Positions 46,923 to 58,744 of a stretch of 64,000 nucleotides of DNA are shown one piece after another (within the stretch, counting starts at the first letter, position 1; each line of letters begins with the position of its first letter). The notes beneath the pieces were generated by a model. It did not search any database. It saw only the letters and a list, made by a program, of their open reading frames with translations, and was not told where the DNA came from. A program made the translations under genes and the position numbers. This stretch comes from Physcomitrium patens (Eukaryota; Streptophyta; Bryopsida; Funariales; Funariaceae), in NCBI RefSeq assembly GCF_000002425.4, contig NC_037265.1:6156036-6220035 (forward strand), read 5' to 3'.

Positions 46923-48565
46923 TGTCATATTACGTGAAGTCTTGCTTGAGAATGCACCAAGCACCTAGCTATGGAAGGTAAAAGAAAATTGCAACAAAAG
47001 GTCCTAACAATCCAATAGGATTATAGAGAATTTATAATTAAACATTAACAATTATAATAAAAAATTAAGCAAGCTCAATTAAATTTTATTGAAGTTATAA
47101 AAAAAACACAAGGAAATCCTAAAGAAATATAAAAGAATATTAAAGAAAACTTAGTCAAACCCTAACAAAAATCTAATAGAACCTTAAATTCTAACCAAAT
47201 CCTAATTCTAATCCAACCTTAATCAAACCCTAGACAAATCCTAAATCCTAAACCAAATCCTAATCAAACCTTAATCCCTAACCAAATCCTAATCCAAACC
47301 TTAAACCCTAAATCCTAAACCAAATCCTAATCTAAACCCTAAACCCTAAATCAAACCCTAATCAAATCCTAAATTCTAAACCAAATCTTAATCTAAATCT
47401 TAAATCCTAAACCAAATCCTAATTCAAATCCTAAATCCTAAACCAAATCCTAAATCCTAAATCAAATCCTAATCCAAATCCTAAACCCCAAACCAAATCC
47501 TAACCAAACCCTAAACGAAATCCTAATAATTCCTACAACAGATTTAAACCTCAATAACTAATGAATAAACCATTGATCTTAACTAAAATTTTGCATACTT
47601 CTAAAAAAAATAAGTTAAAAACAAGCACAAAAAATTTGATAAGGATCGGAGTTACCAAATTGACGATATCTTCAAAAATATGCTTAGATATTGGCCAGCC
47701 TCCTTCTCCAATCTTAATGCCAATCTTCCAGAGCCAATATCTCTCCTTTGCACCTTTCGATTGATCTCAAAAATCTCATACGCATAGAAAACAAGTCTAA
47801 TATCCTCTCACATAAGTTTTACTCCAGTTCAACTAATAAATTGCAAGAAATCTCAAAAACCCCCACTAGACCTAAAATTCTACTTTTTGAGACCTTGATC
47901 CACTTAAACCTCAATATCCCTCAATTCAATTGTTAAATCAAGCTCAAATTCACGACACATATTAAAAACAACTATAACCATAAACCCACAGAATTTCACT
48001 TGTAGATCTATTACAAAACTATTGAAATCACCTCAAAACATAAACCCTATTTTATTTCATAAAACCCAAGTCATCTAAAACAAACCTTGACTTTGCAAAG
48101 CTATTACAAAGTCAATACAGATCCAAATCACCCAAATCCAACACCTATAGAAAACCTATCCAATCTTCTATCAAACCCCACTCTCCGATCTGCCAAAGAG
48201 TCCTAGAATTGTTGTCGAGACTCAGTTTTGTGCTTCAGGGTCTGATTTCGATCCTGGTTCATAACCGGCCCTCTCCGGGTATCAACTTTCATCTTCTTGA
48301 GGTAATTTTTACTAATTTGCACTCCTAACTCTTTCCTAAATATGCCTATATCCTTTTTTTTTTTTAATCTACCTTATTTTGCCTTATTTTTGGCCCTACA
48401 AAGTAAGTAGAAGCTATTTTTTCTAAAAGGGTAGCATTACTACTAAAAGTTTTACTACCTTCCTATCTTTTATCCATATTTTTCTACCCTTTCTTTTAAC
48501 TTGACTCTTCTATAATAAGATCCATATTATCATCTTTCATCATATAGTCGTGTTACAACATGGCA
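46923..48565 (-). repeat. Right LTR (5' LTR in element orientation) of the gag-only element
   Basis: About 1.64 kb, near-identical to 42136-43817. Telomere-like array at 47155-47520. Ends TTACAACATGGCA on the plus strand, then GCGT. Small open frames inside it (for example 47561-47764) are not genes. Confidence 0.9.
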
Positions 48566-50100
48566 GCGTATAACTTGGTTTGCATTAGAAAAGGAGATAA
48601 ATAGAAGATTGCATTTTGAACAAGGTATGGATACTTTGAATATATTGTCATATCTTTTAAACTCACAAATATACCAGGTGCTTTTCAACATCTTATAAAT
48701 AAATTTTTTTGTGAATTTCAACATGATTTTGTTATTTGTTACTTAGATGATATTTTAATCTATTCTAAGAATACAAAAGAGCATAAAGTTCATGTTTGTC
48801 ATGTGTTACAAAAACTTAGAGGTGCAAGATTATATGCCAAGTTGGAAAAGTGTATATTCCATACTATTTAAGTTTGAATTCTTATGATATATTATTTCCA
48901 ACAAAGGACTTATAATGAATCCAAAGAAGGTTCAAACTATTATAGATTAAAAGATTCCAAGAAAAATAAGAGATGTGCAATGCTTTTTGACCTCTGTCAA
49001 TTACTATCAAATCTTCATTAAGAATCTTTTTCAAGTTCATCTCTTCTTATACATCTTATATGTAAAGAAAAAATTAATTGGAGTAAAGAAGCTGAAGCAA
49101 CTTTTGAAGACCTCAAATTGACATTTATTTTTGTACCAATTTTGTATTGTGCTGACTTTTTAAAGGTATTTTTTATAAAAAAAAATACATCAAATTTTTC
49201 TATGGATGCTATTTTGTCACATCAGTTTTATTGAAGCCAAAATAATTTCATCTTCGAATTATGAAATCAATATTGACTATTCATTCAACTTTTTTAAAAC
49301 AAATTCAATCAAGTATGTCATCTGATCCTATTTTTTATGATATCAAGAATATTTTTTTTAAGTCTCATGATACTTCCAAGTTTGAATTAAAAAACAACCT
49401 ACTTTATTTCGATAGATAGATGACCAATATAAATATTGGTCTTAATAAATAATTCTTATTATTCAATAATGAATAAAAATACTAAACCAACATAGACAAT
49501 TATCTCCAAGACTTATTAAGATTCCATTTCTACCACTAACATTCTAATTTTCTATTTCTCTAAAGATTTCTATACTACTTACTATATATTATATTTTAAA
49601 GCATTCTAAATACATATTTTTATCCTAAAATAATAACTGAGTCAATTTGATGACTCTTAGGTGGACATAAAGTTTCTTTGGTCTTTCATCCTCAAATTGA
49701 TGGACAAACAAAACACGTAAATCAAATTTTGAAGCAATACTTAAGGTATACCATCAATTATCAATAAGGCAATTAAAAAACCTTCTTGCCATTGATAGAA
49801 TTTACTTATAATAATATAATACATTCTTTTATGCAACAAACACCTTTCTTTGCTAATTATGGTTACTATCTGTGATTCTTAATGGTATTACAAATATTTT
49901 GTTTGAAGGAAGTTACAAAGTTTTAAATAATAATCAAATCAGAGGGTGGTTTTCCTCCCTTACAATGGAACATTATTGATGGCTAAGAGGACCTATCAAC
50001 TACCTTCAAGTGAAACAAAGATCAAAGTACGTTGGTAAATATAATTTCTACATTTTAGACTTCCTCAACATATGATCCTGGTTCCTTGTGGAACTTGTCT
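48566..50100 (+). pseudogene. Gypsy B reverse transcriptase (second half) and integrase end
   Basis: Sequence resumes in the reverse-transcriptase frame with YNLV at the right edge of the inserted element. It continues with GAFQHLINKFF and an intact catalytic motif YLDDILIYSKN (about 48739-48771), then the thumb region (AKLEKCIF). RNase H is only partly readable (SKEAEATFEDLKL, 49085-49125). Most of the integrase core is missing. The integrase end at 49690-49850 reads FHPQIDGQTKHVNQIL, then LPLIEFTYNN. Stops are frequent. Confidence 0.72.
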
Positions 50101-50117
50101 CTAAAAGGAGGAGTAAT

Positions 50118-50318
50118 ATCATAAATATATACATATTGTAATTATTATCTAAGTAGGTAGAATTAAATAAAAATAGATTAATTTCATAATGCCTTCTAAA
50201 AAAGCTTCCTAGAAGCTTCATAGACGTTGTTTTGATTGTACATAAATTTGTAGTTGATTGGTAGGTTAGAAACTTGGTCAACAAGCTATCTATGTGCCAC
50301 ATGTCTTGATAGCTTGCA
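50118..50318 (+). repeat. 3' LTR of Gypsy B, left part
   Basis: Starts TATCATAAATATATACATATTG after the purine tract AAAAGGAGGAGTAAT. It is cut after GATAGCTTGCA by the Gypsy C LTR and continues at 58745. Confidence 0.75.
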
Positions 50319-50875
50319 TGTAACATGTTATATATAAGATATTTATATAGGAATAGATAGTTAAAACTATGGAAGTTTTTAGAATTGGAATTAAATTAGT
50401 AGACAAGGTAAGATCCATTATGGAATATTCTAGAAAGAATTTATGGCAATTATTTAGATAGAATTCACCTTGAAACCTTTTAAAAAAGGCTTAAGGTAAT
50501 TATCTAGATAGGGCCTACCATAGAAACTTCTATAAGGAATTTAAGGTAGTTATCTAAGTGTGGTCTATTACTTAGGAATTTTTAGAAAGTCCAAGGTAGT
50601 AGAACAAAAAGTAAATATGATTGACCAAGGCCTTTTGGGGCATCTAGTCAAGTATGGCTTCAAACCTTCTTTCTTAATAAAGTTTGGTTTTATATCTTCT
50701 TCTTAAATTCTATTTTATTCTATTTTTGTTTGTTCAATTTTATTTTTTGTATCCCATTTATTTGGTTTTGTTTAATTTTATTCTAGTCTAGTTTGTCCTA
50801 TTTTGTCATGAGATCTTATGTTGCGGTGGATTAGAAGGAACTTGGATACTTGAGATAGACCAGTCATGTTTCATT
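50319..50875 (+). repeat. 5' LTR of Gypsy C
   Basis: Matches 58193-58744 along its length, for example TAGATAGTTAAAACTATGGAAG, GGGGCATCTAGTCAA and GGATTAGAAGGA(A/G)CTTGGA. Confidence 0.8.
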
Positions 50876-51039
50876 AGTACAGAGCATGTATTAGATTGTT
50901 TATTTTTGATAGTATATCAATAGTCATCATCTAATTTAAGATCCATGTTATGGTCATATTATGTACTATATTGAGGCTACCATGAGCTACTTTTAAAATA
51001 TCAATTGAGAGGTAAAAAAAACATTATACTAGCAGAATC

Positions 51040-51946
51040 TAGCAAAAAAATTATAGCATGGGAGATATGGTAAAGCAATCCTAGATTGAGGCCCAAATAC
51101 AACACTTTTTAGGCGAGATAATTACTTTGCAAGGAGAAATAGAAGCCTTAACGACAAGGGACTCGATATTTATTATACTGAAATTGAATAAGGCTAGTAT
51201 ATACTTTGAGACTTTAAGACAAGATGTATGTTAATGGCTCTTTAATATAGAACAATATTTCTAACTATCTAGGACAAATACCACTGAAGAAATTATATAT
51301 ACAGCTAGTTATTTGAGAAGTGCAATAGCCATTTGGTGGCAACATGAAATTCAAAGCTATAGAGCTCAAGGTAGATTTTGTATTAGGAGGAGTTTGAGAC
51401 CAAGTTTAAGAATCAATTTTAGCCCATCAATACGAGGAAGATAACACACAATTAGTTGGCAAATCTTATACAATCTAGATTGGTACAAGATTATGTTTCC
51501 TGATTCAAATTCCTATCTCTTCAAATTAGCAAGGTTTTGGAGGTAGATATGATGGATCAATTACTATAAGATTTGAAACTTGGGGTCCAATAAAAGGTTG
51601 AGCTAAAGAATCTACAAACATTTGAAGAGACAATTTGGATTGTAGAGAAGATCAATGCTATAGATTTTAGAAATTATAGAGTAAGACCTATAGTATGAAG
51701 TCTTATGCCGCTATCTAATATTATGTCACAACAATCATTGCCAATAGAGATTAATGCCCTACAAAAATCATTGATAGCACAAAGACGAGAAATATTGGTA
51801 CAAAAGGAATTTTATTTCTATTGTCGAGAGCTAGGCCATTAGATCGGAGGTTGTCAAAAATGTCAAAATTGAAGCATAAGCTAGACAAGGTAGATTCATA
51901 GTCTCAAAACTCATCAAGTCAATAATAAAATAGAGCAAGAAAATGG
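51040..51946 (+). pseudogene. Gypsy C Gag remnant
   Basis: A Gag core can be read with stops: FNIEQYF, then SAIAIWWQHEIQSY, then LQDLKLGVQ-like blocks (51235-51620). A degenerate zinc knuckle (FYCRELGH) follows at about 51815-51850. It is cut by a solo LTR at 51947. Confidence 0.65.
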
Positions 51947-53704
51947 TGTCATGTTGTAACATGACTATATAGTAAAAGATGATAATATGGATCTTATTAT
52001 AGAAGAGCCAAGTTAAAAGATAAAATAAAAAAATATAGATGAAAGATAGGAAGGTAGTAAAACTTTTAGTAGTATTGCTACCTTTTTAAAAAAGTAACTT
52101 CTACTTATTTTGTAAGACCATAAAGAAGGGAAAAAAAATAGATTGAAAAAATAAATAATATAAACATCTTAAGGAAGAAGTTAAGAGTAAATTCTAGTAA
52201 AAATCACTTAGAAAAACTAAATATTGATGCTTGGAGAGGACCGGTTATGAATCGGGGTCGAAATCAGACCTTGAAGCACAAAACGAAGCCTCGATAAGGA
52301 TTTTGCAGTTCTTTTATAGATTAAAGAATAAGATTTGATAGAAAATTAGATAAAATTTCTATGAGCATTGGTTTTGGATGATTTGGATTTATAATGACTT
52401 TGTAAGAGCTTTACAAAGTCAGTTTTTTTTTGGATGACTTGGATTTTGTGAAATAAAATAGAGTTGACAATTTGTACAATTTCAAGAGTTTTGTAATAGA
52501 TCTATAAGTGAAATTATGTGGGTTAATGGTCATAGTCATGCTTTATATGTATTGAGAATCTTAGCTCAATCTAATGGTTGAATTGAGGATTATTGAGGTT
52601 TAAGTGGATCAAGGTCTCAAAAAGTAGAATTTTAGATCCAATGAGGGTTTTTAAGATTTCTTGCAATGTACTTGTTGGATTGGAGTGAAGATTTTAGAAT
52701 TTTTTTTTTATATATATGAGAATTTTGTGATCATTCAAATAGTAAAAAGAAGAGATATTGGCTCTAGAAGATTGGCATGAAGGTTGGAGAAGGAGGTCGG
52801 CTATTACCTAAGCACATTTTTGAGGCTATCGTCTATTTGGTAATTTCAATCATTTTCAAATTTTTTGTACTTGTTGTCAATTTAATTTTTAAGAAGTGTG
52901 TAGGTTTTGAGTTAAAATCAATAGTTCATTCATTAGTAATTGAGGTTTAAATCTGTTGTAGGAATTACTAGGATTTGATTTAGGATTTAGGGTTTGATTA
53001 GGATTTGGTTAGGATTTGATTTAGGATTTAAGATTTGGTTAGGATTTGATTTAGGATTAGGATTTGGTTTAGAGTTTAAGATTTGATTAGAATTTTATTT
53101 AAGATTTAGGATTTGGTTAAGAGTTTGATTTAGGATTTGATTTAGGATTTAGAATTTGATTAGGATTTGATTTAGGATTTAGGATTTGTTTAGGATTTAG
53201 TTTATGATTCAATGTTTATTTGAGGTTTGATTTAGAGTTTAGGGTTTGATTAGGATTTGGTTAGGATTTAATTTTGGATTAGAGTTTGGTTTAGAAATTA
53301 GAATTTAGTTAGGATTTGGTTAGGGTTTGATTAGATTTAGAGTTTGGTTAGGGTTTAGGATTTTATTAGGATTTATTTAGAATTTAAGATTTAGTTAGTT
53401 TTTGGTCTAAAGTTTGAATGAAGTCTAATAGGACTTTAACTAGGATTAAATTAAAATTGAATTGAGATGTATTTGAGATATATTTGTGATCATTCTAATA
53501 TTTCTTTAAGATTTCTTATTTTTTCTTTGTAATTCCTTTGAGGTTTTTTTGAATTTGATTAAAGCTTACTTAGCATTGTTGTGGTTTAATTAGAATCTGG
53601 TTACTATTCTATTAGAGTTAGGATTTTTTTTTTGCAATTTCCATTCCATCTTTCATAGCCAAGTTCTTGGCGAATTCTCAAGCAAGACTTCATGTATTAC
53701 AACA
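51947..53704 (+). repeat. Solo LTR (plus orientation) of the telomere-repeat-bearing family, inside Gypsy C
   Basis: It begins TGTCATGTTGTAACATGAC and ends GCAAGACTTCATGTATTACAACA, the reverse complement of the ends of the LTRs at 42136 and 46923. The whole body matches: GAAGAGCCAAGTTAAAAG, GAGGACCGGTTATGAATC and a GGATTTAGGATTTGGTTAGG-type array at 52970-53400. Gypsy C Gag ends at its left edge, and protease sequence begins shortly after its right edge. This is the best preserved solo copy. Confidence 0.88.
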
Positions 53705-54310
53705 AAAAAACTCTCCAATAAAAGTACTGAGGGCCAATACTAGGGATAGCTACTATCTTTTAGAGATAAATGGTATGGCCTTGGATAATTATAATAAGAA
53801 TTAATTGGTGCATCTAATGGAAGTATTAAGAGAACAACTATGTTGAGTGTTTGTAGATTGTGACTCTATAAAAAATTACATCTTAATTAAAATTGTCAAC
53901 CGACTTAGAATCAAAATTAGAGCAATCAAGAAAAAAAATATATATCTTGTAGATGACTAAGAGAATGTATTGAATGAGACATATGAAAAAAAAACCTTAA
54001 AGTTAACTAACACCTACGTCTTAAGAGAGAGGTTCAAGGTGAAAAAGCTAAGATATGATGATATCCTTGGTATATTATGGCTAAAAATAGAAAATAAGTA
54101 AGTTGATTGAATAGCAAGAATAATCTCCTTTGAAGATGGTGGACACAAGATGATTCTTTGCACCTCCATATCAAGTGAAGAAAAAAAATAATTTGCAACC
54201 AAAGACTTACTTGTAGGAATGATCTTTATGAAGAAGCAAATACAACATAAGCAACTAGTACATATGGTAGTTCCAAATCTTGAATCAATGGTGGATAAGA
54301 CTGTTGAAAG
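53705..54310 (+). pseudogene. Gypsy C aspartic protease region remnant
   Basis: The block VDCDSIKNYI (about 53852-53881) corresponds to the family's DSGS/CGST-type active-site region. IVNRLRIKI and further linker blocks follow. Several stops are present. Confidence 0.6.
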
Positions 54311-55110
54311 AGTAGAATGGGCATAGCAACTTATATAGGAATATTAGAATGTCTTCTTAATTGACCTACCTAGTGGCGTGCCTCCTGATCAAAGTGCTTT
54401 CTTTCAAATAGAACTATTGTTTGGAGCCAAACTAACAAGTCGACCAATTTATTGCCTGGCACCAAAAGAACTTAAAGAGCTACAAAAGATATTAGATGAA
54501 TTCTTAGAAAAAGCCCTCATTCAAGAAAGTACATCACCACGGGGAGCACCTATACTCTTTGCACTTAAGAATGATGGTGGAATTTGCCTTTGCATTGACT
54601 ATCATGGCTTTAATAAGCAGACTATTAAGAATGCATATCTATTTTCACATGTAGATGATCTTTTTGACCAATTTTGAGATATGGCCATCTTTAGTAAATT
54701 AGATCTTTAGAGAAACTATTAGAAAAAACCTATTAGAAAAGAAGATGTACAAAAGATGGCATTTCATACATACTATGGATATTTTGAATGACTAATTTTA
54801 CCTTTTGGCCTCACCAATGCTCCAGTCTTTTTCATAAGTCATATAAACATATTGTTTTGGGAACTTTTAGATAAGTATGTAGTTGTTTTCATTAATGATA
54901 TCCTTGTATATAGTAAAATCTTTAAAAAGTATGAGCAACACCTACAAAAAATATTAAGTCAACTACAAGATAGTCACTATTATTATAAGTAATCAAAATG
55001 TGAACTTTGAAAGTTGGATGTCATCTTTTTGGGATATGTGGTGTCCTTCAAAGGCATGCGTATGGAGTAAGATAAGATAAAAGCACTAGAGGATTGGCCA
55101 ACTTTCAAAG
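54311..55110 (+). pseudogene. Gypsy C reverse transcriptase, one catalytic aspartate lost
   Basis: 54378-54675 is open for 99 codons and covers the fingers: [38 protein letters not shown], then [15 protein letters not shown]. Palm blocks follow (FSKLDL, then LPFGLTNAPVFF). The catalytic box at about 54886-54915 reads VFINDILVYS where the family has F/Y-x-D-D, so the first Asp is Asn (GAT to AAT, a G-to-A change). Stops lie between the blocks. Not functional. Confidence 0.82.
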
Positions 55111-55830
55111 ATGCATTTGAAATTATTTCATTTTTAAGGCTTTGTTGGATATTATTATCATCATTTTTTTTGGCAATTTACTCACATTGGTGCCTCATTC
55201 ACAAACCTACTAGAAAAGGGTGTTCCATTTGAATGAAAATTAAAGTAGCAAAGCACCTTTAATAAGTTGAAAGAGGCACTCAATACTACTCCAATATTGT
55301 AACTGTATGATTATAACCTTCCTTATATACTTAATATTGATGCTTTTGACTTTGCTATTCGAGCACTCTATCAACAAGACTTTAATAGGGGCCTTCAACC
55401 TATGGCATATGAATCACATAAGCTCAAAAGGGCAGAGTGCAATTACTCTATGCATGATTAAGATTAATTAATAATTGTACATGCTACAAAGGTGTGGAAA
55501 TATTATCTGTTAGGAAAGCTAGTGGTTGTTTGGACTGACTATCTATTTTTACTACATGATTTACATCTGAAAAATATGAAATCATGATATTATCGTTGAA
55601 AAAAATAGTTGTAGCTTTTTGATATCTAATCTTAATACAAGCAAAGACTACAACATACTATGCTAGACAAATTATCGCAAAGATCAAATTTGAATGATGA
55701 ATCAAGAGACAAGGCAAAAGTCGCTACCATTAGTAGTGTCATTTCAAATCTAGCCAAAGATGCAGAATAGAAGGAAGCTACACATCAGAATATTTATTTT
55801 AAGATTGTTAGTAATCGGCTAAAAGTGAGC
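55111..55830 (+). pseudogene. Gypsy C RNase H remnant
   Basis: Connection and RNase H blocks are readable: LNIDAFDFAIRALYQQD (about 55330-55380), QPMAYESHKLKRAECNYS, then VWTDYLFLLHD. Stops and shifts occur throughout. Confidence 0.65.
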
Positions 55831-56099
55831 AATTTATAATATTAAGATTACACTCTTAATCATGGCTTATTCTATTTTAAGAAATAGATTTATGTACTCA
55901 ATAATACTATATTTCAAACGTGCATATTTTAAGGACATGATATCTCAATATTTAGATATCTAAAATGCGAGAATACTCTAGAATGGATCTCAAGGACATG
56001 ATTTTGGGCAAATTTGAATTATGATGTTTAAGTCTTTGTATGCTCCTATAAGTCATATCAATGTAATAAAGCATACAACATAGCATCTCTTAGACTATT

Positions 56100-56594
56100 G
56101 CAGCTAATTTTGCTACCTACAGCATGTTGGAAGTAAGTGACTATGAATTTCATTATGTATTTGTTGCGGATGCCTCATCATCATATTACAGTTGCCAACT
56201 TTATGGATCGACTTTTGAAGCAACTTTACTTGGCCGTGGTATCTTTAGTTATTGATGCTCTGGTGCTTGTACAAATTTTCTTTGATACCATCTTTTTATT
56301 ACCATGGGTTATTTTATATCATCATTTCAGATTGACATCTACGCTTCACAAAAAGTTTTTAACAAGTCTTATTTAGGATATTAGGCACATAACTTACCAT
56401 GTCTATAATCTCCTATCTCCAAATAAATAGGCAAATAAAGTGTACAAATCAAACCTTAGAAGATATGTTGAAGGCATTTGTGGTGGTTCTTCATAATGAT
56501 TGGAACGAATACTTGATGGCATTGGAATTTACTTACAATAATAGAATTCAAGCAAGTAAGGATCATTCACTATTTTTCCTTAATACCGATGTTC
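56100..56594 (+). pseudogene. Gypsy C integrase remnant
   Basis: Two open stretches (56137-56376 and 56399-56594) carry the integrase core: HHITVANFMDRLLKQLYLAV, IDALVLVQIFFDTIF, then CTNQTLEDMLKAFV and EYLMALEFTYNNRIQASKDH. The Asp of the usual VDR motif and the HPQ(T/S)DGQ box are altered or lost. It is cut at 56594 by a dispersed repeat. Confidence 0.72.
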
Positions 56595-57690
56595 TGTTGT
56601 AGTTTGGCTACCATGTGAAAATAATGTGTTCATATATTTAATACACAATATACTAGATAACATGGTGAGAGTTATGTTAGTAAATTTGTTAGTTATAGAA
56701 TGTAGATAGATTACTATTCTAAAAAGAGGTTGTTTAAAACGGCTTCTATTAGAATTTATATAACTTTATTTTCTTTTCATAGTAACTTTTGAAGTTGGTT
56801 TTATTGGTAGTAACATTTATACGTTTAGAGTCACCTTTATTAGAAATTGGTGATCTTTGAAGTCTTATTTTGTTTCTTTTAATTGATGTTTAGAATATAT
56901 ATTATAAAGAACTTATATGAAAATAGATTAGAGAAAGAAAAGTTAAGACATCTATTTAGATGAATGGAGATGGATGATAAAAATATCAATTACTGTTAGC
57001 TAAAAATCATATCCAATAGGCTTCAATGAAGCTATCTAAGGCCATATTAGGAATTAGGATTATTTTTTCGAGCCCCTTCAAACTTTGGAGGCTACAATCA
57101 GCAAGTTTAGATTTTTGGCTATGGTTTTGGTACAAATTTTATATAATTAGTTTATATGAAAGAAATATAGGTGCTCAAAGTTAAGGTATTGATTTTGTAC
57201 CTACTATCATTCTTTTGGACATAAAATGCAGATACAAAAAGTAATAAAGGATCAACAATTAGGATTGGAAAGAAAAATTTTTTGGCTACACTTTTGGTAT
57301 ATTTTTTGATGGATTCTAAATTAAAATGAAGGAGATATTGGAGGTTGAAATCAATTTTTGCAAATCTAAGGGTAGTAAGTGACTTCATTTACTAATGGTT
57401 GTGATTTGAGCTATATCTTAAGTATATTGACAAGATTTTGGCTCAAAATTTTTAAATATATATATAGTCATGTTAATAAACTCTATGCATAAATTGTGTA
57501 ACATTTAAATTTTGGGTTTTTGAGATATGAAGAAAATAATGCTCAAGTACTTGTAAGTTAGAATTTAAAGCACGTATTGGGATTTCTAAGATGTCAGAAG
57601 ATTGGTAGTAATTTTATGGTTCATTTTTTTTAATAAATCTTAAAGATAATAGCTATATTATATAAAAATTTGAAAGAAATAATATGCGGA
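56595..57690 (+). repeat. Dispersed repeat (copy 2) inserted in the Gypsy C integrase
   Basis: Starts TGTTGTAGTTTGGCTACCATG, matching 6495. Similarity continues through GAAATATAGGTGCTCAAAGTTAAGG and GAGATATGAAGAAAATAATGC. No recognisable coding sequence. The right edge is uncertain; a possible end is CATCAACAACA near 57702. Confidence 0.6.
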
Positions 57691-57699
57691 TAACCATCA

Positions 57700-58192
57700 A
57701 CAACACAAGATCTTCTAAGAAAATGATCAAGTGTTACTCTCCAATGCCAACTTGCCACTTGCTACATCAATCCAACTTTGTAAACTAATATTTTAGTGGC
57801 TTAGACCTTTCTACATTTTTGCAGTGATTTTTGATGTTACATACTGCCTTCAGCTTTTATTACATATTTGGGTCTATCTAGTCTTCTATGTTTTATAATT
57901 AAAGGAATTTCATACCAAGCCAAAGTACTTTTCGAATCAACACTAACCACTACTACCACTAATTGTAGTTGATGACCAACAAGAATATGAAGTTAATAAT
58001 ATTTTAGAGTATTGCTACCTATACCGTGGAAATAGATGTCTACAAATTTAATACAAAGCTCTTTGAAAAGGTCATTCCATTCACGATGCAATGAAGGAAC
58101 CTGCACAAAACTTCACCTATTGCCAAGAGATAATTTGGAGATACCATTTAAAGAAAAATAAAAATATTTTGTAGTAATGGAAGAAGATTAAT
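57700..58192 (+). pseudogene. Gypsy C 3' region with chromodomain-type tail remnant
   Basis: After the repeat, 57950-58130 reads as PLIVVDDQQEYEVNNIL, the integrase-tail-to-chromodomain transition, then fades. A purine-rich tract (TAATGGAAGAAGATTAAT) precedes the 3' LTR. Confidence 0.5.
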
Positions 58193-58744
58193 TATAACAT
58201 GATATAGATAAGATATTTATATAGAGATAGATAGTTAAAACTATGGAAGTTTCTAGAATTAGAATTAGGTTAATAGATTAGGTAGGATCTATTGTTGAAC
58301 ATTCTAGAAAGAATTTAGGTAGTTATTTAGATGGAGCCTATTATAGAATCTTCTAAAAAAAACTTAAATCTAGGTAGAATCTACTATAGAATCTTTTAGA
58401 AGGAATTTAACGTGGTTATTTAAGTTGGATCTACTACCTAAGAACATTCTAGAAAGTCTAAGGTGATAGAATAAAGTATAAATAAGATTGGCCATGGTTT
58501 TTTGGGGCATCTAGTCAATTATGGCTTTGAACCTTCTCTCTTAGTAAAGTTTGGTTTTTTATCTTCATGTTCAGTTCTATTTTGTTCTATTTTTGCTTAC
58601 TTAGTTTTGTCTTTTGTATTTCATTTTGTTTAATTCTATTCAATTTTGTTCTGATCTAGTTTGTCCTATCTTGTGATGAGGTCTTATATTGCAATGGATT
58701 AGAAGGAGCTTGGACACTTGAGATAAACTAATCTTATTTCATTG
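58193..58744 (+). repeat. 3' LTR of Gypsy C
   Basis: Partner of 50319-50875. Ends near TTATTTCATTG; the following TTGAA matches TTGCA before the 5' LTR apart from one base. Confidence 0.78.

Larger units (their letters stand above)
42136..48565 (-). mobile_element. Young gag-only LTR retrotransposon (LARD-like), minus orientation, inside Gypsy B reverse transcriptase
   Basis: Two near-identical long LTRs (42136-43817 and 46923-48565) bound 3.1 kb of internal DNA. Both LTRs start TGTCATATTACG on the plus strand and end in CA. In element orientation the 5' LTR is the right one. It is followed by a candidate primer site TGGTGAACCTGACGTGAA (tRNA not assigned), one long Gag-like frame, a tandem-repeat region and a purine tract (AGAGGGGGTAGA, just right of 43817) before the 3' LTR. 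No protease, reverse transcriptase, RNase H or integrase can be seen, so it would need enzymes from another element. The flanking 4 bp are GCAT (42132-42135) and GCGT (48566-48569), a probable target duplication differing by one transition. Confidence 0.87.
50319..58744 (+). mobile_element. Gypsy C: second Ty3/Gypsy element, inserted in the 3' LTR of Gypsy B
   Basis: The LTRs at 50319-50875 and 58193-58744 share the start T(G/A)TAACATG...AAGATATTTATATAG and the end GAGATA(G/A)AC...TTTCATT. The flanking 5 bp are TTGCA (50314-50318) and TTGAA (58745-58749). A primer-site remnant (TAGTACAGAGCATG, initiator-Met type) follows the 5' LTR. Gag, knuckle, protease, reverse transcriptase, RNase H, integrase and a decayed chromodomain region follow in Gypsy order. 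C is itself interrupted by a solo LTR (51947-53704) and a dispersed repeat (56595-57690). Confidence 0.82.
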
